A stretch of DNA of 64,000 nucleotides, from positions 1 to 64,000 of the forward strand of contig JBGVMW010000127.1 in assembly GCA_045125095.1 (NCBI GenBank). The letters run 5' to 3'. The notes beneath the pieces were generated by a model. The model did not search any database and was not told the DNA's origin. It saw only the letters and a list, made by a program, of their open reading frames with translations. This DNA is from JBGVMW01 sp045125095. GTDB taxonomy: Bacteria > Bacillota > Clostridia > Lachnospirales > Lachnospiraceae. Below are positions 45,418 to 54,392 of the stretch, piece by piece; positions within the stretch are counted from its first letter, which is position 1, and every line of letters begins with the position of its first letter. A program made the translations under genes and the position numbers.

Positions 45418-45707
45418 GTGAATTGGCGGAATGGGTTCCCAGGGGCAACTCAGACTTGCGCTGTAGGAGAGCTGCTTGCTGGTATGGCATATTCCTAAGC
45501 AGACAATTACGAGCCGCTTTTAGTGGAGGCGAAATCCACTCCCTAGGGAGACTTAGGCTCGAAGGCTTTCCTGAGAGTCTTAGTCGTACTTGGGAGTTAG
45601 TTCACCGGAACGTTGGCTTCGGTCTGCGTGGAATATGCCATGCCAGCAAGCGGCTCTCCTGCAGTGTAAGTCTGAGTTGCCCCTGGGAACCCCTTCTGCC
45701 AATTCAC
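45418..45707 (+). repeat. Nested inverted-repeat element 2 (arms C/C' around core B)
   Basis: Arm C (45418-45495) and arm C' (45630-45707) are 78-bp complements with seven differences. Six of them leave a G-U pair if the plus strand is RNA (positions in GGCGGAAT, TTGCGCTGTAGG, AGCTGC and TGGTATGG); one is a U-C mismatch. They flank core B (45494-45633), the inverted copy of core A. Between elements 1 and 2 lies a 247-bp spacer of normal complexity. Element 2 could form a long stem with the core as a structured loop, or its core could pair with core A, but not both. Confidence 0.85.
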
Positions 45708-45803
45708 GGACGGGTAACGATTATGATACAACAACTACGCAAACCAGATTTTTTCAATCACTAATAAAATTTCACCCCATCCCTATATAAACTTCCCCCA
45801 TAT

Positions 45804-45845
45804 GTAAAAAAGCACAATCCCCAACGCAATTGGAGACTGTGCTTT
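45804..45845 (-). terminator. Terminator of the apgM-like gene
   Basis: AGCACAGTC and GATTGTGCT pair on the minus strand around CCAATTGCGTTGG-type sequence and TTTTTTAC follows. It ends the threonine unit before the inverted-repeat locus. Confidence 0.85.
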
Positions 45846-45853
45846 CTCTCACT

Positions 45854-47059
45854 TTATTTCTGCAGGAAATATCCCATGAGTTCATAACCTTTTGCACGGT
45901 TATGACCACTGTTCTCTCCCTCTGCCTCATTATAATCCCATGCATTATTCTGCTCGTTTGTACTGTCATAAATCATATATGGCACTGGATTGCTTGTATG
46001 GGTTCTTAATCGAATCGGTGTTGGATGATCCGGCATCACTAACATTCTGAAGTCTACGCCTGCTGCTTTTAATCCTTCATAAACCGGCTTAATCACGCGT
46101 TCATCCAGATTTTCAATTGCCTGCACCTTGCGCTCTACACTTCCCTGGTGCCCCATTTCATCCGGCGCTTCCACGTGAACATAGGCAAATTCAAATCCAT
46201 CCTCTGTCAATGCTTTTACAGCCGCTGCCGCCTTCCCTTCATAATTCGTGTGAAGTCCACCGTTGGCACCCTCCACCTCGATATTTGTCATGCTGGCTCC
46301 CACTGCAATACCTTTTAACAAGTCTACCGCAGAAATCATAACACCTTTTAATCCATATAATTCTTCAAAGGAAGACAATGCCGGGCGTGTTCCTGCTCCC
46401 CAGAACCATAAGGAGTTCGCCGGATTTAAGCCTTGCTTCTTTCTCTCGATGTTAATTGGATGATTTTTTAAGATGTCATAGCTCTTTTCCATCATTTCGC
46501 GAAGAACAGCATCTTTTGGAAGATTTTCTTCGATTACACTTCCTAATACATCATGAGGCGGTACAAGGTCAATTACTTCACCCTTTTCCCAGATAAGAAG
46601 ATGGCGGTAACTGGTTCCAACATAGAAAGAATATCCTTCTCTCTCTAATCCTTCCTTTACTGCTTCAATTAATACCGCCGCCTCTTCTGTAGAGATTTCA
46701 CCAGCACTGTGGTCAATAATTGTCTGCTTACTGTACGGCACACCTTCTTCTTCGCTTAATGTAACAATGTTAGTACGAAGAGAAACATCATCTGATTTCA
46801 TATCTACACCAATGCTTAATGCTTCTAACGGAGAACGCCCTGTATAATATTTTTTAGGGTCGTAGCCTGCTACTGATAAATTCGCAGTGTCACTACCCGG
46901 GCTCATTCCTTCCGGAATTGTATGTATCATTCCAATTTCAGATTTTTTAGATAACATATCCATCATAGGTGTCTTTGCATAAGACAGGGGAGTCTTTCCA
47001 CCCAATGCTTCAATTGGCTCATCCGCCATTCCATCCCCTAAAATCACTACATATTTCAT
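45854..47059 (-). CDS. ApgM-type phosphoglycerate mutase fold protein, probable homoserine kinase
   Basis: A 401-residue alkaline-phosphatase-superfamily protein of the archaeal-type iPGM family. The metal/serine motif GDGMADEPIEALGGKTPL, PGSDTANLSVAGYDP with the nucleophilic Ser, GRSPLEA, HVEAPDEMGHQG and MPDHPTP are present. Databases usually call it cofactor-independent phosphoglycerate mutase. In Clostridia and Bacteroidetes the version next to hom has been proposed to act as homoserine kinase. Here it lies downstream of an ACT regulator and hom, and no thrB of the GHMP type is in the window, so I favour that role. The reaction itself cannot be read from sequence. Confidence 0.85.
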   Translation of the reverse strand: MKYVVILGDGMADEPIEALGGKTPLSYAKTPMMDMLSKKSEIGMIHTIPEGMSPGSDTANLSVAGYDPKKYYTGRSPLEALSIGVDMKSDDVSLRTNIVTLSEEEGVPYSKQTIIDHSAGEISTEEAAVLIEAVKEGLEREGYSFYVGTSYRHLLIWEKGEVIDLVPPHDVLGSVIEENLPKDAVLREMMEKSYDILKNHPINIERKKQGLNPANSLWFWGAGTRPALSSFEELYGLKGVMISAVDLLKGIAVGASMTNIEVEGANGGLHTNYEGKAAAAVKALTEDGFEFAYVHVEAPDEMGHQGSVERKVQAIENLDERVIKPVYEGLKAAGVDFRMLVMPDHPTPIRLRTHTSNPVPYMIYDSTNEQNNAWDYNEAEGENSGHNRAKGYELMGYFLQK

Positions 47060-47236
47060 AATTCTTCTATCCTTCCTAAATGCAGGAAACGATACGATTT
47101 TCAGCTTGCCTTCTGAATATCGTACCGCCCATTATTTTTAATCCTTATTCCGCCTTCGATATGTAAAAATAAGCTAATGAATGTAACTCACGGAACAGGT
47201 AATCATGTGAAATAGCAAGATATATCACATGTTTTT

Positions 47237-48451
47237 CTATGCTTCGATACGAATACGGTTTCTAATCATATCTGTCTGCTCTGCTTTCGCACGGAAATCT
47301 GCTTCTGACATTTCAGCTGTAACAAAACCGAACTCGCCTTCTAAACCATCAACAGTAACTACTTCACCTTTACCGAAAATTGCTTCTAATTTTGCTGCAT
47401 CTGCTGCTGTACCATTTGCGCGGATGAAGAAACGACGTACCGCACTATCAATCGATGTCAGCTCTAATTTTTCTGAACTCCAGTCATTCATAATACTACG
47501 ATGCATATGTTTTGCCGCATCCATAACATCGGCTACTACTGCGCTGGCAGTTGGAAGCTTACCTGCACCACTTCCATAGAACATTACATCACCTAATACA
47601 TTTCCATGTACGAAAATTCCATTAAATACACCGTTTACACTAAATAATGGATGTGTCTGTGGCACGAAGAAAGGGGCAACCATTGCATAGAATTTATTTT
47701 CCACCTTTTTGCTGGATGCTAACAACTTGATTGCATAGCCCATCTTCTTTGCAAACTTGATGTCTTCTGCTGTGATTTTTGTGATACCTTCTGTATAAAT
47801 ATCTTCATAATCTACCTGGTTACCAAATGCAAGGGAAGATAAAATTGCAATCTTACGGCATGCATCATATCCTTCCACATCAGCTTCCGGATTACGTTCT
47901 GCATATCCCTTATCCTGCGCATCCTTTAATACATCATCAAATTCAGAACCTTCGTCTGCCATTTTGGACATGATGTAGTTTGTTGTACCGTTTAAGATAC
48001 CAGTAATTTCTTCAATTTCATTCGATGTAAGAGAGCAGTTCAAAGGACGAATAATCGGAATACCGCCACCAACACTCGCTTCAAATAAGAAGTTGATTCC
48101 TTTTTCATGTGCGATTTCTAATAATTCTGCACCATGCTTTGCCACTAATTCCTTATTAGAGGTACAAACACTCTTTCCAGCTTCTAATGCCTGCTTTACA
48201 AATGTATATGCAGGATTTACACCACCCATCACTTCTACGACAATTTTAATTTCTTCATCCTTTAAAATCACATCGTAATCGTGAACAATCTTTTCCTGAA
48301 TCGGATCTCCCGGGAAATCTCTTAAATCAAGCACATACTTAATTTCAATTTCATCACCGATCTTTTTGTTGATTGGCTCCTGGTTCGTGTTTAATACTTC
48401 CACTACACCTGATCCTACTGTACCATAACCTAATACTGCAATTTTAATCAT
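47237..48451 (-). CDS. hom: Homoserine dehydrogenase
   Basis: A 404-residue NAD(P)H-dependent enzyme reducing aspartate semialdehyde to homoserine. Rossmann motif KIAVLGYGTVGSGVVEVL at the N-terminus; catalytic region GGGIPIIRPLNCSLTSNEI and GILNGTTNYIMSKM; DVEGYDACRKIAILS with the catalytic Lys; a C-terminal ACT-like part. ATG at 48451 follows GCGAGGTTAGTA, preferred over the GTG at 48472. A hairpin (47204-47231) lies right after the stop codon without a T-tract on this strand, so reading on into the kinase-like gene is likely. Confidence 0.96.
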   Translation of the reverse strand: MIKIAVLGYGTVGSGVVEVLNTNQEPINKKIGDEIEIKYVLDLRDFPGDPIQEKIVHDYDVILKDEEIKIVVEVMGGVNPAYTFVKQALEAGKSVCTSNKELVAKHGAELLEIAHEKGINFLFEASVGGGIPIIRPLNCSLTSNEIEEITGILNGTTNYIMSKMADEGSEFDDVLKDAQDKGYAERNPEADVEGYDACRKIAILSSLAFGNQVDYEDIYTEGITKITAEDIKFAKKMGYAIKLLASSKKVENKFYAMVAPFFVPQTHPLFSVNGVFNGIFVHGNVLGDVMFYGSGAGKLPTASAVVADVMDAAKHMHRSIMNDWSSEKLELTSIDSAVRRFFIRANGTAADAAKLEAIFGKGEVVTVDGLEGEFGFVTAEMSEADFRAKAEQTDMIRNRIRIEA

Positions 48452-48489
48452 TACTAACCTCGCTTCTGCCACTTTGGCGTCTTTGATTT

Positions 48490-48933
48490 CTATCCTTTTG
48501 ATAGTATTTTTACATAATGAATGCCTTTTAAGCTTTCCATATCAGATATCATTTTAGAAACATCATCTGTGGTTTGTAAAATTTCCACACTCAAGGTAAG
48601 AGAGGCAACTCCGCTTACCGGTATGCTCTGATGAATCGTCAATATATTTGCTTTTGAATTGGCTACACATTTTAACACATCTGATAACAATCCTGGTTCG
48701 TCATCTAATTGTAAAACAAAATTAATCGTTCTCCCCTTTGCACCCTCATGGAACGGAAAAATATCATCCTTATACTTATAGAAAGAACTTCTGCTGATTC
48801 CCACCATATCCGTAGCTTCCTGCACAGACAATACTTTTTCAGAATCTAATAATTCCTTAGCTTCCACTACTTTGCGAAGAACCTCCGGTACGGCCTTTTG
48901 CTTTACTACAAAATACTTATTCGCATCCGCCAT
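48490..48933 (-). CDS. ACT-domain regulator (ThrR/PheB-like)
   Basis: A 147-residue protein with an N-terminal helix-turn-helix-like segment (SVQEATDMVGISRSSFYKYKD) and a C-terminal ACT domain (LQLDDEPGLLSDVLKCVANSKANIL, GVASLTLSVEI). UPF0735-type proteins of this kind adjoin hom-thr genes in Firmicutes and probably sense an aspartate-family amino acid. The gene ends about 40 bp before hom. ATG start after GGAGGATAAAAT. Confidence 0.88.
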   Translation of the reverse strand: MADANKYFVVKQKAVPEVLRKVVEAKELLDSEKVLSVQEATDMVGISRSSFYKYKDDIFPFHEGAKGRTINFVLQLDDEPGLLSDVLKCVANSKANILTIHQSIPVSGVASLTLSVEILQTTDDVSKMISDMESLKGIHYVKILSKG

Positions 48934-49169
48934 ATTTTATCCTCCATACCTAACAGACACCCCATAGTCGTTTATCTTAAAAGCTTCGTGTATGTTGACC
49001 AAATACATCTGTCTTCACTTGAAAGATATTATCATATCTATTATTAGAAATCAACCATTTTCTTACATCTGAACCAGTCGTACATCCATGACACCAGACC
49101 TTAGTCCATCTTTTTTCACAAAATGTGTTCCTATTTTATCCTTTATATCATACCGAGTGTACTGACATG

Positions 49170-49214
49170 TAAAAAGAAGCAGGCTTTGCTTTCTAATGTA
49201 CAAAGTCTGCTCCT
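49170..49214 (-). terminator. Terminator of cheW
   Basis: GAGCAGACTTTG and CAAAGCCTGCTTC pair on the minus strand and TTTTTAC follows, 14 bp after the stop codon. The remaining 48934-49170 holds AT-rich DNA with no gene. Confidence 0.88.
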
Positions 49215-49227
49215 CCTGTATCAATCT

Positions 49228-49698
49228 TTACGACTGTTCTTTCTGGCTCTCCACAAAATTTTCAATATCTTCTGCTTCTTCCTCAGTAATCAATTGCTCC
49301 ACATTTAGCATAATAATTAATTTATCACTTGGTTTTGCAATCGAATCTAAATATTTTGTCTGCTGGCTTTTAATAATCGGTGGTGCCTCAGATATTTTTT
49401 CACCTGCAATGTCGATGATTTCTTCTACCGCTTCCACCTCAAGAGCAATGTGCATATCACCTCGATTAATGATAATGAGCTGCACCTCTGTTCCTGTTAA
49501 TTCCGGGCAATTGAATTTACGACAAAGGCTATACACTGGCACTATCTCACCACGCAGATAAATAATCCCCTTAATACAGGATGGTGCATTCGGTATCGGC
49601 ACCACCGTCTGTTCGCGTTCAATACCGCTAATTAAACTAATGTCAATACCATAACTTTGTCCATGCACTCGAAATACAATTGATTTTACTCCCTTCAT
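49228..49698 (-). CDS. cheW: Chemotaxis adaptor CheW
   Basis: A 156-residue CheW-fold protein that couples chemoreceptors to CheA. VFRVHGQSYGIDISLISGIE, VPIPNAPSCIKGIIYLRGEIVPV and the C-terminal MLNVEQLITEEEAEDIE are characteristic. It is encoded away from other che genes, four bases after prfB, so it may be transcribed with prfB and secA. It supports a motile lifestyle together with the YjfB gene at 60.8 kb. Confidence 0.92.
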   Translation of the reverse strand: MKGVKSIVFRVHGQSYGIDISLISGIEREQTVVPIPNAPSCIKGIIYLRGEIVPVYSLCRKFNCPELTGTEVQLIIINRGDMHIALEVEAVEEIIDIAGEKISEAPPIIKSQQTKYLDSIAKPSDKLIIMLNVEQLITEEEAEDIENFVESQKEQS

Positions 49699-49702
49699 AC
49701 CC

Positions 49703-50822
49703 CTACTCCTCCCTTCTGTCTGTATGGGTCCATTTTAAATATGCATTCATAAAGGCATCCAGATTACCATCCATCACACCATTTACGTTGCTGGTTTCTT
49801 CATTGGTTCTATGGTCTTTCACCATAGAATACGGTTGCATGACATAGGAGCGAATCTGATTGCCCCAGCCAATCTCTTTTACTTCACCGCGGATTCCTGA
49901 TGTTTTTTCTTCATTCTCCTGCTTTTTCAAAAGATACAGCTTCGCTTTTAACATCTGCATTGCTTTATCCTTATTCATATGCTGGGAACGTTCATTCTGA
50001 CACTGTACCACAATTCCCGTTGGCAAATGCGTAATACGAATAGCTGATGACGTTTTATTGATGTGCTGACCACCCGCACCACTGGAACGGTATGTATCAA
50101 TTCTTAAATCTTCATCTCGCACTTCTACCTCTACATCCTCCTCAATATCAGGCATTACATCCATTGAGGCAAAGGATGTCTGACGTTTGCCATTGGCATT
50201 GAATGGCGAAATACGAACCAGACGGTGAATTCCCTTTTCTGATTTTAAAAATCCATAGGCATTTTCACCATTTACCTGGAAGGTAACAGACTTTATGCCT
50301 GCTTCTTCTCCCTCTAAGTAATCTAATTCCTCCACTTGATAGCCTTTTGCAGCCGCCCATCGCAAATACATTCGATAGAGCATACTCACCCAGTCACAGG
50401 CTTCTGTTCCACCTGCACCGGAGTGAAGGGTAAGTATTGCACCATAATTGTCATATTCATCTGACAAAAGTGTCTTGATCTTAATAGCTTCATACTTTGT
50501 TTTGAACAATACAAACTGCTCTTCAATCTCCGGCAATACCGATGCATCATTTTCTTCGTATCCCATTTCAATGAGAATCTCTACTTCTTCATAGAGTTCT
50601 TCTAAATGATTATATACGTCAACATCATCTTTCAGACTTTTTAATTCTTTTGTCATCGCCTGAGACTTTTCCGGATCTTCCCAGAAATCCGGAGCTTCCA
50701 TGTTGCGCTCTAGTTCTTCAATTCTTTGACTTTTCGATGCCAAGTCAAAGTGAATCCCTCATTTCTTCTAATGGTGCCTGATATGCTAACAATTCCTGCT
50801 TGTATGCATCTAATTCTACCAC
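49703..50822 (-). CDS. prfB: Peptide chain release factor 2 (programmed +1 frameshift)
   Basis: RF2 terminates at UGA and UAA. The first 25 codons (GTG start at 50822, MVELDAYKQELLAY...) end at CTT-TGA-C (50750-50744), and the remaining 347 codons lie in the +1 frame starting DLASKSQRIEELE, giving 372 residues, the normal length. The GGQ motif is in RSSGAGGQHINKTSSAIR; the SPF anticodon-like element is in RISPFNANGKRQTSF. GAGGGAT just upstream of CTT serves as the stimulating Shine-Dalgarno. Feedback by RF2 level is the known regulation. Confidence 0.96.
50744..50757 (-). promoter_or_regulatory. RF2 programmed frameshift site
   Basis: CTTTGAC at 50750-50744 preceded by an internal Shine-Dalgarno-like GAGGGAT. 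The zero-frame TGA is read by RF2 itself; when RF2 is scarce ribosomes shift +1 and make the full protein. Confidence 0.95.
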
Positions 50823-50855
50823 CAAATCACCTCTTTTTCTTTATTTTATTAAAAT

Positions 50856-53423
50856 TTATTTTTCAAATCGTCCACAGCACTGCTTATATTTCTTTCCGGA
50901 ACCGCATGGGCATGGATCGTTTGGATATACCTTATCAGCCGTGCGTTTCACTGTCTTAGGCGCCGGATCATCCTTGTTTGTACCAGTAACCTTAGCCACC
51001 TGTTCACGCTCTACCTTCTGTTCTACTCTTACGTGGAATAAAAGCTTTACTGTATCTTCCTGAATGCTCTGTGTCATGGCATCAAACATTTCATAGCCTT
51101 GCATCTTATATTCTACCAACGGATCTCTCTGACCATATGCCTGCAGAGAAATACCCTGACGCAACTGATCCATATCATCAATATGATCCATCCACTTTTT
51201 ATCAATCATCTTAAGAAGAATGACGCGTTCTAATTCACGAATTGCTTCTGCCTCCGGGAATTCTGCTTCTTTCGCTTCATAATGCTTTACTGCTTCTTCC
51301 TTCAGATTATGTTTTAATGTATTCTTCTTCACACCCTCTAAGTCTTCTAAACGAACTTCCTTAAGTGGCATAACCGGAAGAAGTGTTCCATTTAATCCTT
51401 CTAAATCCCACTGTTCCGGCGCAGAATCTTCTCCTGTAAAGGTATCTACTGCATTTTCAACCGTATCCGTAATCATCTTGTAGATGGAATCTCTCATGTT
51501 TTCTCCATCTAATACACGGCGGCGATCTTTGTAAATAATTTCACGCTGCTCATTCATTACCTCATCATATTTTAACAGATTTGTACGAATACCAAAGTTA
51601 TTTACTTCAATCTTCTTCTGTGCTTTTTCAATGGCATTTGTCAACATCTTATGCTGGATCTGCTCATTTTCCGGTACACCCAATGCATTAAACATTGCCA
51701 TCATTTTCTCAGAACCAAAGAGACGCATCAAATCATCTTCCAACGAAATGTAGAAACGGGATTCACCCGGATCACCCTGACGTCCGGAACGTCCACGAAG
51801 CTGGTTATCAATACGTCTGGATTCATGACGCTCTGTACCAATAATCTTAAGACCACCGGCTGCTACTGCTTCCTCATCCAGTTTAATATCCGTACCACGA
51901 CCAGCCATGTTGGTTGCGATAGTAACGGCACCATGAAGTCCCGCATTGGCTACAATCTCCGCTTCCTGCTCATGATATTTTGCATTCAATACGTTATGCT
52001 TGATACCATTTTTACGAAGCATGTTACTTAATAATTCCGATGTTTCAATGGTAATGGTACCAACCAGTACCGGCTGTCCTTTTTCATGGGATTCCATAAT
52101 ATCCTGCACAACTGCATGGAACTTCTCTTTCTTTGTCTTATATACAACATCCTCATGGTCAACTCTCTGTACCGGCTTATTCGTAGGAATCGCAACAACA
52201 TCCATGCCATAGATTTCACGGAATTCCTTTTCTTCTGTAAGCGCCGTACCAGTCATACCACTGATTTTCTTAAATTTATTAAAGAAGTTCTGGAATGTGA
52301 TAGTTGCTAACGTCTTACTTTCTCTCTTAACCTTTACACGCTCTTTTGCTTCAATCGCCTGATGAAGACCATCGGAGTAACGGCGTCCCGGCATGATACG
52401 TCCTGTAAATTCATCTACGATTAATACCTGGTCATCCTGTACCACGTAATCCTGATCGCGGAACATTAAATTATGCGCACGCAATGCAAGATTAATGTTA
52501 TGCTGAATTTCAACGTTATCCGGGTCTGCCAGATTCTCTATATTGAAGAATTTCTCTACTTTATGAATTCCATCTTCTGTAAGGTTTACAATCTTATCTT
52601 TTTCGTTTACTACGAAATCGCCGGTTTCTGTGACTTCGACACCCATAATGGCATCCATCTTATTGAACTCACCACTTGCCTCACCTTTGATAAGCTGGCG
52701 AGCTAAAATATCACATGCCTCGTAAAGCTTTGTAGACTTATCACTCTGACCGGAAATAATTAACGGTGTTCTTGCTTCATCGATAAGAACGGAATCGACC
52801 TCATCGATAATGGCATATGATAAATCTCTCAATACAAGCTGTTCCTTGTAAATAGCCATGTTATCGCGGAGATAATCAAATCCCAACTCGTTATTGGTTA
52901 CATATGTGATATCACAGGCATATGCTGCACGTCTATCATCATTGCTCATCTCACCTAAAACTACACCTACAGTAAGTCCTAAAAACTGATGAACCTGCCC
53001 CATCTGCTCTGCATCACGCTTTGCAAGATAATCATTGACAGTAATAATATGCACACCTTTACCTGTTAATGCATTTAAGTATGCAGGTAATGTAGAGACT
53101 AATGTTTTTCCTTCACCTGTACGCATTTCTGCAATACGTCCCTGATGGAGAATCATACCACCAATCAACTGCACACGATAATGTTCCATATTCAGCACAC
53201 GCTTACTTGCTTCTCTTACAGTCGCAAATGCTTCTGGCAGAAGGTCATCTAATGTCTCGCCCTTTTCTAAGCGTTCTTTAAATTCCTTTGTCTTATTCTT
53301 CAGCGCTTCGTCAGTCAATGCCTGCATCTCTGGACGCAAACTCTCCACTTTATCAATGGTAGCCTTAATTCGCTTTAACTCACGCTCGCTGTGCGTACCA
53401 AATACTTTCTCATAAAATTTCAT
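50856..53423 (-). CDS. secA: Preprotein translocase ATPase SecA
   Basis: An 855-residue motor for Sec export. Walker A MRTGEGKT, DEVDSVLIDEARTPL (DEAD-type Walker B region), NMAGRGTDIKL and LRGRSGRQGDPGESRFYISL are all present. The C-terminal SEC-C zinc motif DPCPCGSGKKYKQCC is retained. Length is typical for Firmicutes. ATG start; about 30 bp separate it from prfB, the classic secA-prfB pair. Confidence 0.97.
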   Translation of the reverse strand: MKFYEKVFGTHSERELKRIKATIDKVESLRPEMQALTDEALKNKTKEFKERLEKGETLDDLLPEAFATVREASKRVLNMEHYRVQLIGGMILHQGRIAEMRTGEGKTLVSTLPAYLNALTGKGVHIITVNDYLAKRDAEQMGQVHQFLGLTVGVVLGEMSNDDRRAAYACDITYVTNNELGFDYLRDNMAIYKEQLVLRDLSYAIIDEVDSVLIDEARTPLIISGQSDKSTKLYEACDILARQLIKGEASGEFNKMDAIMGVEVTETGDFVVNEKDKIVNLTEDGIHKVEKFFNIENLADPDNVEIQHNINLALRAHNLMFRDQDYVVQDDQVLIVDEFTGRIMPGRRYSDGLHQAIEAKERVKVKRESKTLATITFQNFFNKFKKISGMTGTALTEEKEFREIYGMDVVAIPTNKPVQRVDHEDVVYKTKKEKFHAVVQDIMESHEKGQPVLVGTITIETSELLSNMLRKNGIKHNVLNAKYHEQEAEIVANAGLHGAVTIATNMAGRGTDIKLDEEAVAAGGLKIIGTERHESRRIDNQLRGRSGRQGDPGESRFYISLEDDLMRLFGSEKMMAMFNALGVPENEQIQHKMLTNAIEKAQKKIEVNNFGIRTNLLKYDEVMNEQREIIYKDRRRVLDGENMRDSIYKMITDTVENAVDTFTGEDSAPEQWDLEGLNGTLLPVMPLKEVRLEDLEGVKKNTLKHNLKEEAVKHYEAKEAEFPEAEAIRELERVILLKMIDKKWMDHIDDMDQLRQGISLQAYGQRDPLVEYKMQGYEMFDAMTQSIQEDTVKLLFHVRVEQKVEREQVAKVTGTNKDDPAPKTVKRTADKVYPNDPCPCGSGKKYKQCCGRFEK

Positions 53424-53600
53424 AATAAATAGTTCTCCATTCCGCTGATATCATCCAGCTCTTTTTGATACAATATCATCAAAAGGTCTTATGCTTTTCT
53501 GGACATAAATACCCAATATGTTAAACATTGTACCACTTTATGGAGATAGATACAATAAATTTTTCATTAAAAAGTATTTGTTTTCTAAGAAAAAATACCA

Positions 53601-53634
53601 AAAAGAAGTCACCGGAAATGCCTCCGATGACTTC
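53601..53634 (-). terminator. Terminator of hpf
   Basis: GAAGTCATCGGAG and TTCCGGTGACTTC pair on the minus strand and TTTTTGG follows, just after the hpf stop codon. Confidence 0.9.
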
Positions 53635-53640
53635 AACTTA

Positions 53641-54168
53641 TTAAAACTCTGGTTCAATTAAACCGTAAGTACTTCCTTTTCTCTTATACACTACATTCAC
53701 TTCGTCTGTCTCTGCATTGCGGAATACAAAGAAATTGTGTCCTAACAATTCCATCTGTACACAAGCATCTTCCGGATACATTGGCTTCACACCAAACTTC
53801 TTGGTACGAATGATCTTTACTTCATCATCACCCTCGTAATCCTTCTCTAAAAACTCAGGAGTAAAGCTTCCGCCTCCCTGCTTTGCATCAATTAACTTGT
53901 TCTTATACTTCTTTAACTGGCGTTCAATTACTTCTTCCACCAAATCAATTGATACATACATATCATTACTTACCTGTTCAGACCGGATAATGTTCCCCTT
54001 CACCGGAATTGTAACTTCAATCTTCTGTCTCTCTTTTTCAACACTAAGTGTTACGTGAACTTCTGTATCAGGTGTAAAATATTTCTCTAACTTGCCTATC
54101 TTATCCTCCACTGCGGCCTTCAAACCATCTGTTACATCAATATTTCTTCCTAAAATTGTAATACGCAT
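53641..54168 (-). CDS. hpf: Ribosome hibernation promoting factor, long form
   Basis: A 175-residue protein with the N-terminal S30AE/YfiA domain (MRITILGRNIDVTDGLKAAV, YVSIDLVEEVIERQLKKYKNK) and the C-terminal dimerisation domain (VRTKKFGVKPMYPEDACVQM-type region, GHNFFVFRNAETDEVNVVYKR). Long HPF makes 100S ribosome dimers in stationary phase. I start at ATG 54168 with AAGGAGT upstream; the TTG three codons earlier overlaps that site. A promoter and direct repeats lie upstream. Confidence 0.94.
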   Translation of the reverse strand: MRITILGRNIDVTDGLKAAVEDKIGKLEKYFTPDTEVHVTLSVEKERQKIEVTIPVKGNIIRSEQVSNDMYVSIDLVEEVIERQLKKYKNKLIDAKQGGGSFTPEFLEKDYEGDDEVKIIRTKKFGVKPMYPEDACVQMELLGHNFFVFRNAETDEVNVVYKRKGSTYGLIEPEF

Positions 54169-54248
54169 GCTGTCCAACTCCTTTACCTTCTATTCACGAT
54201 AATTATACATCCGTTCGTCCCGTTGTATTTCCCCTTATCGCTAAAACC

Positions 54249-54276
54249 ATTATACCACATTTCAGAATACTTGCAA
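54249..54276 (-). promoter_or_regulatory. Promoter of hpf
   Basis: TTGCAA (54276-54271), a 16-bp spacer with TG before the -10, and TATAAT (54254-54249) on the minus strand, about 80 bp before the ATG. Confidence 0.82.
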
Positions 54277-54309
54277 CCTTTTTTCTGAATTCTTTATATT
54301 TTTTCACAA

Positions 54310-54356
54310 TTTTATCTTATTTATTGTAGCTTTTTAACAGTTTTATCTTATTTATT
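54310..54356 (-). repeat. 16-bp direct repeats upstream of the hpf promoter
   Basis: AATAAATAAGATAAAA occurs twice on the minus strand (54325-54310 and 54356-54341), exactly 31 bp apart, or about three helical turns, and 35-80 bp upstream of the -35. This spacing suggests an activator or nucleoid-protein site, or chance AT-rich similarity. Confidence 0.55.
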
Positions 54357-54392
54357 TCATGCAATTCTCTGATTGCTATCTACTTGACTTTT

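Noticed and set aside
45130..45764. Plus-strand open frames of 122 and 113 residues across the inverted-repeat locus
   Set aside because: They run through the repeat arms, lack Shine-Dalgarno sequences and have no protein-like composition; their openness follows from the repeat sequence.
47204..47231. Hairpin after hom as a terminator
   Set aside because: The T-run follows it only on the plus strand; on the coding strand of hom there is none, so hom and the downstream gene are more likely co-transcribed.
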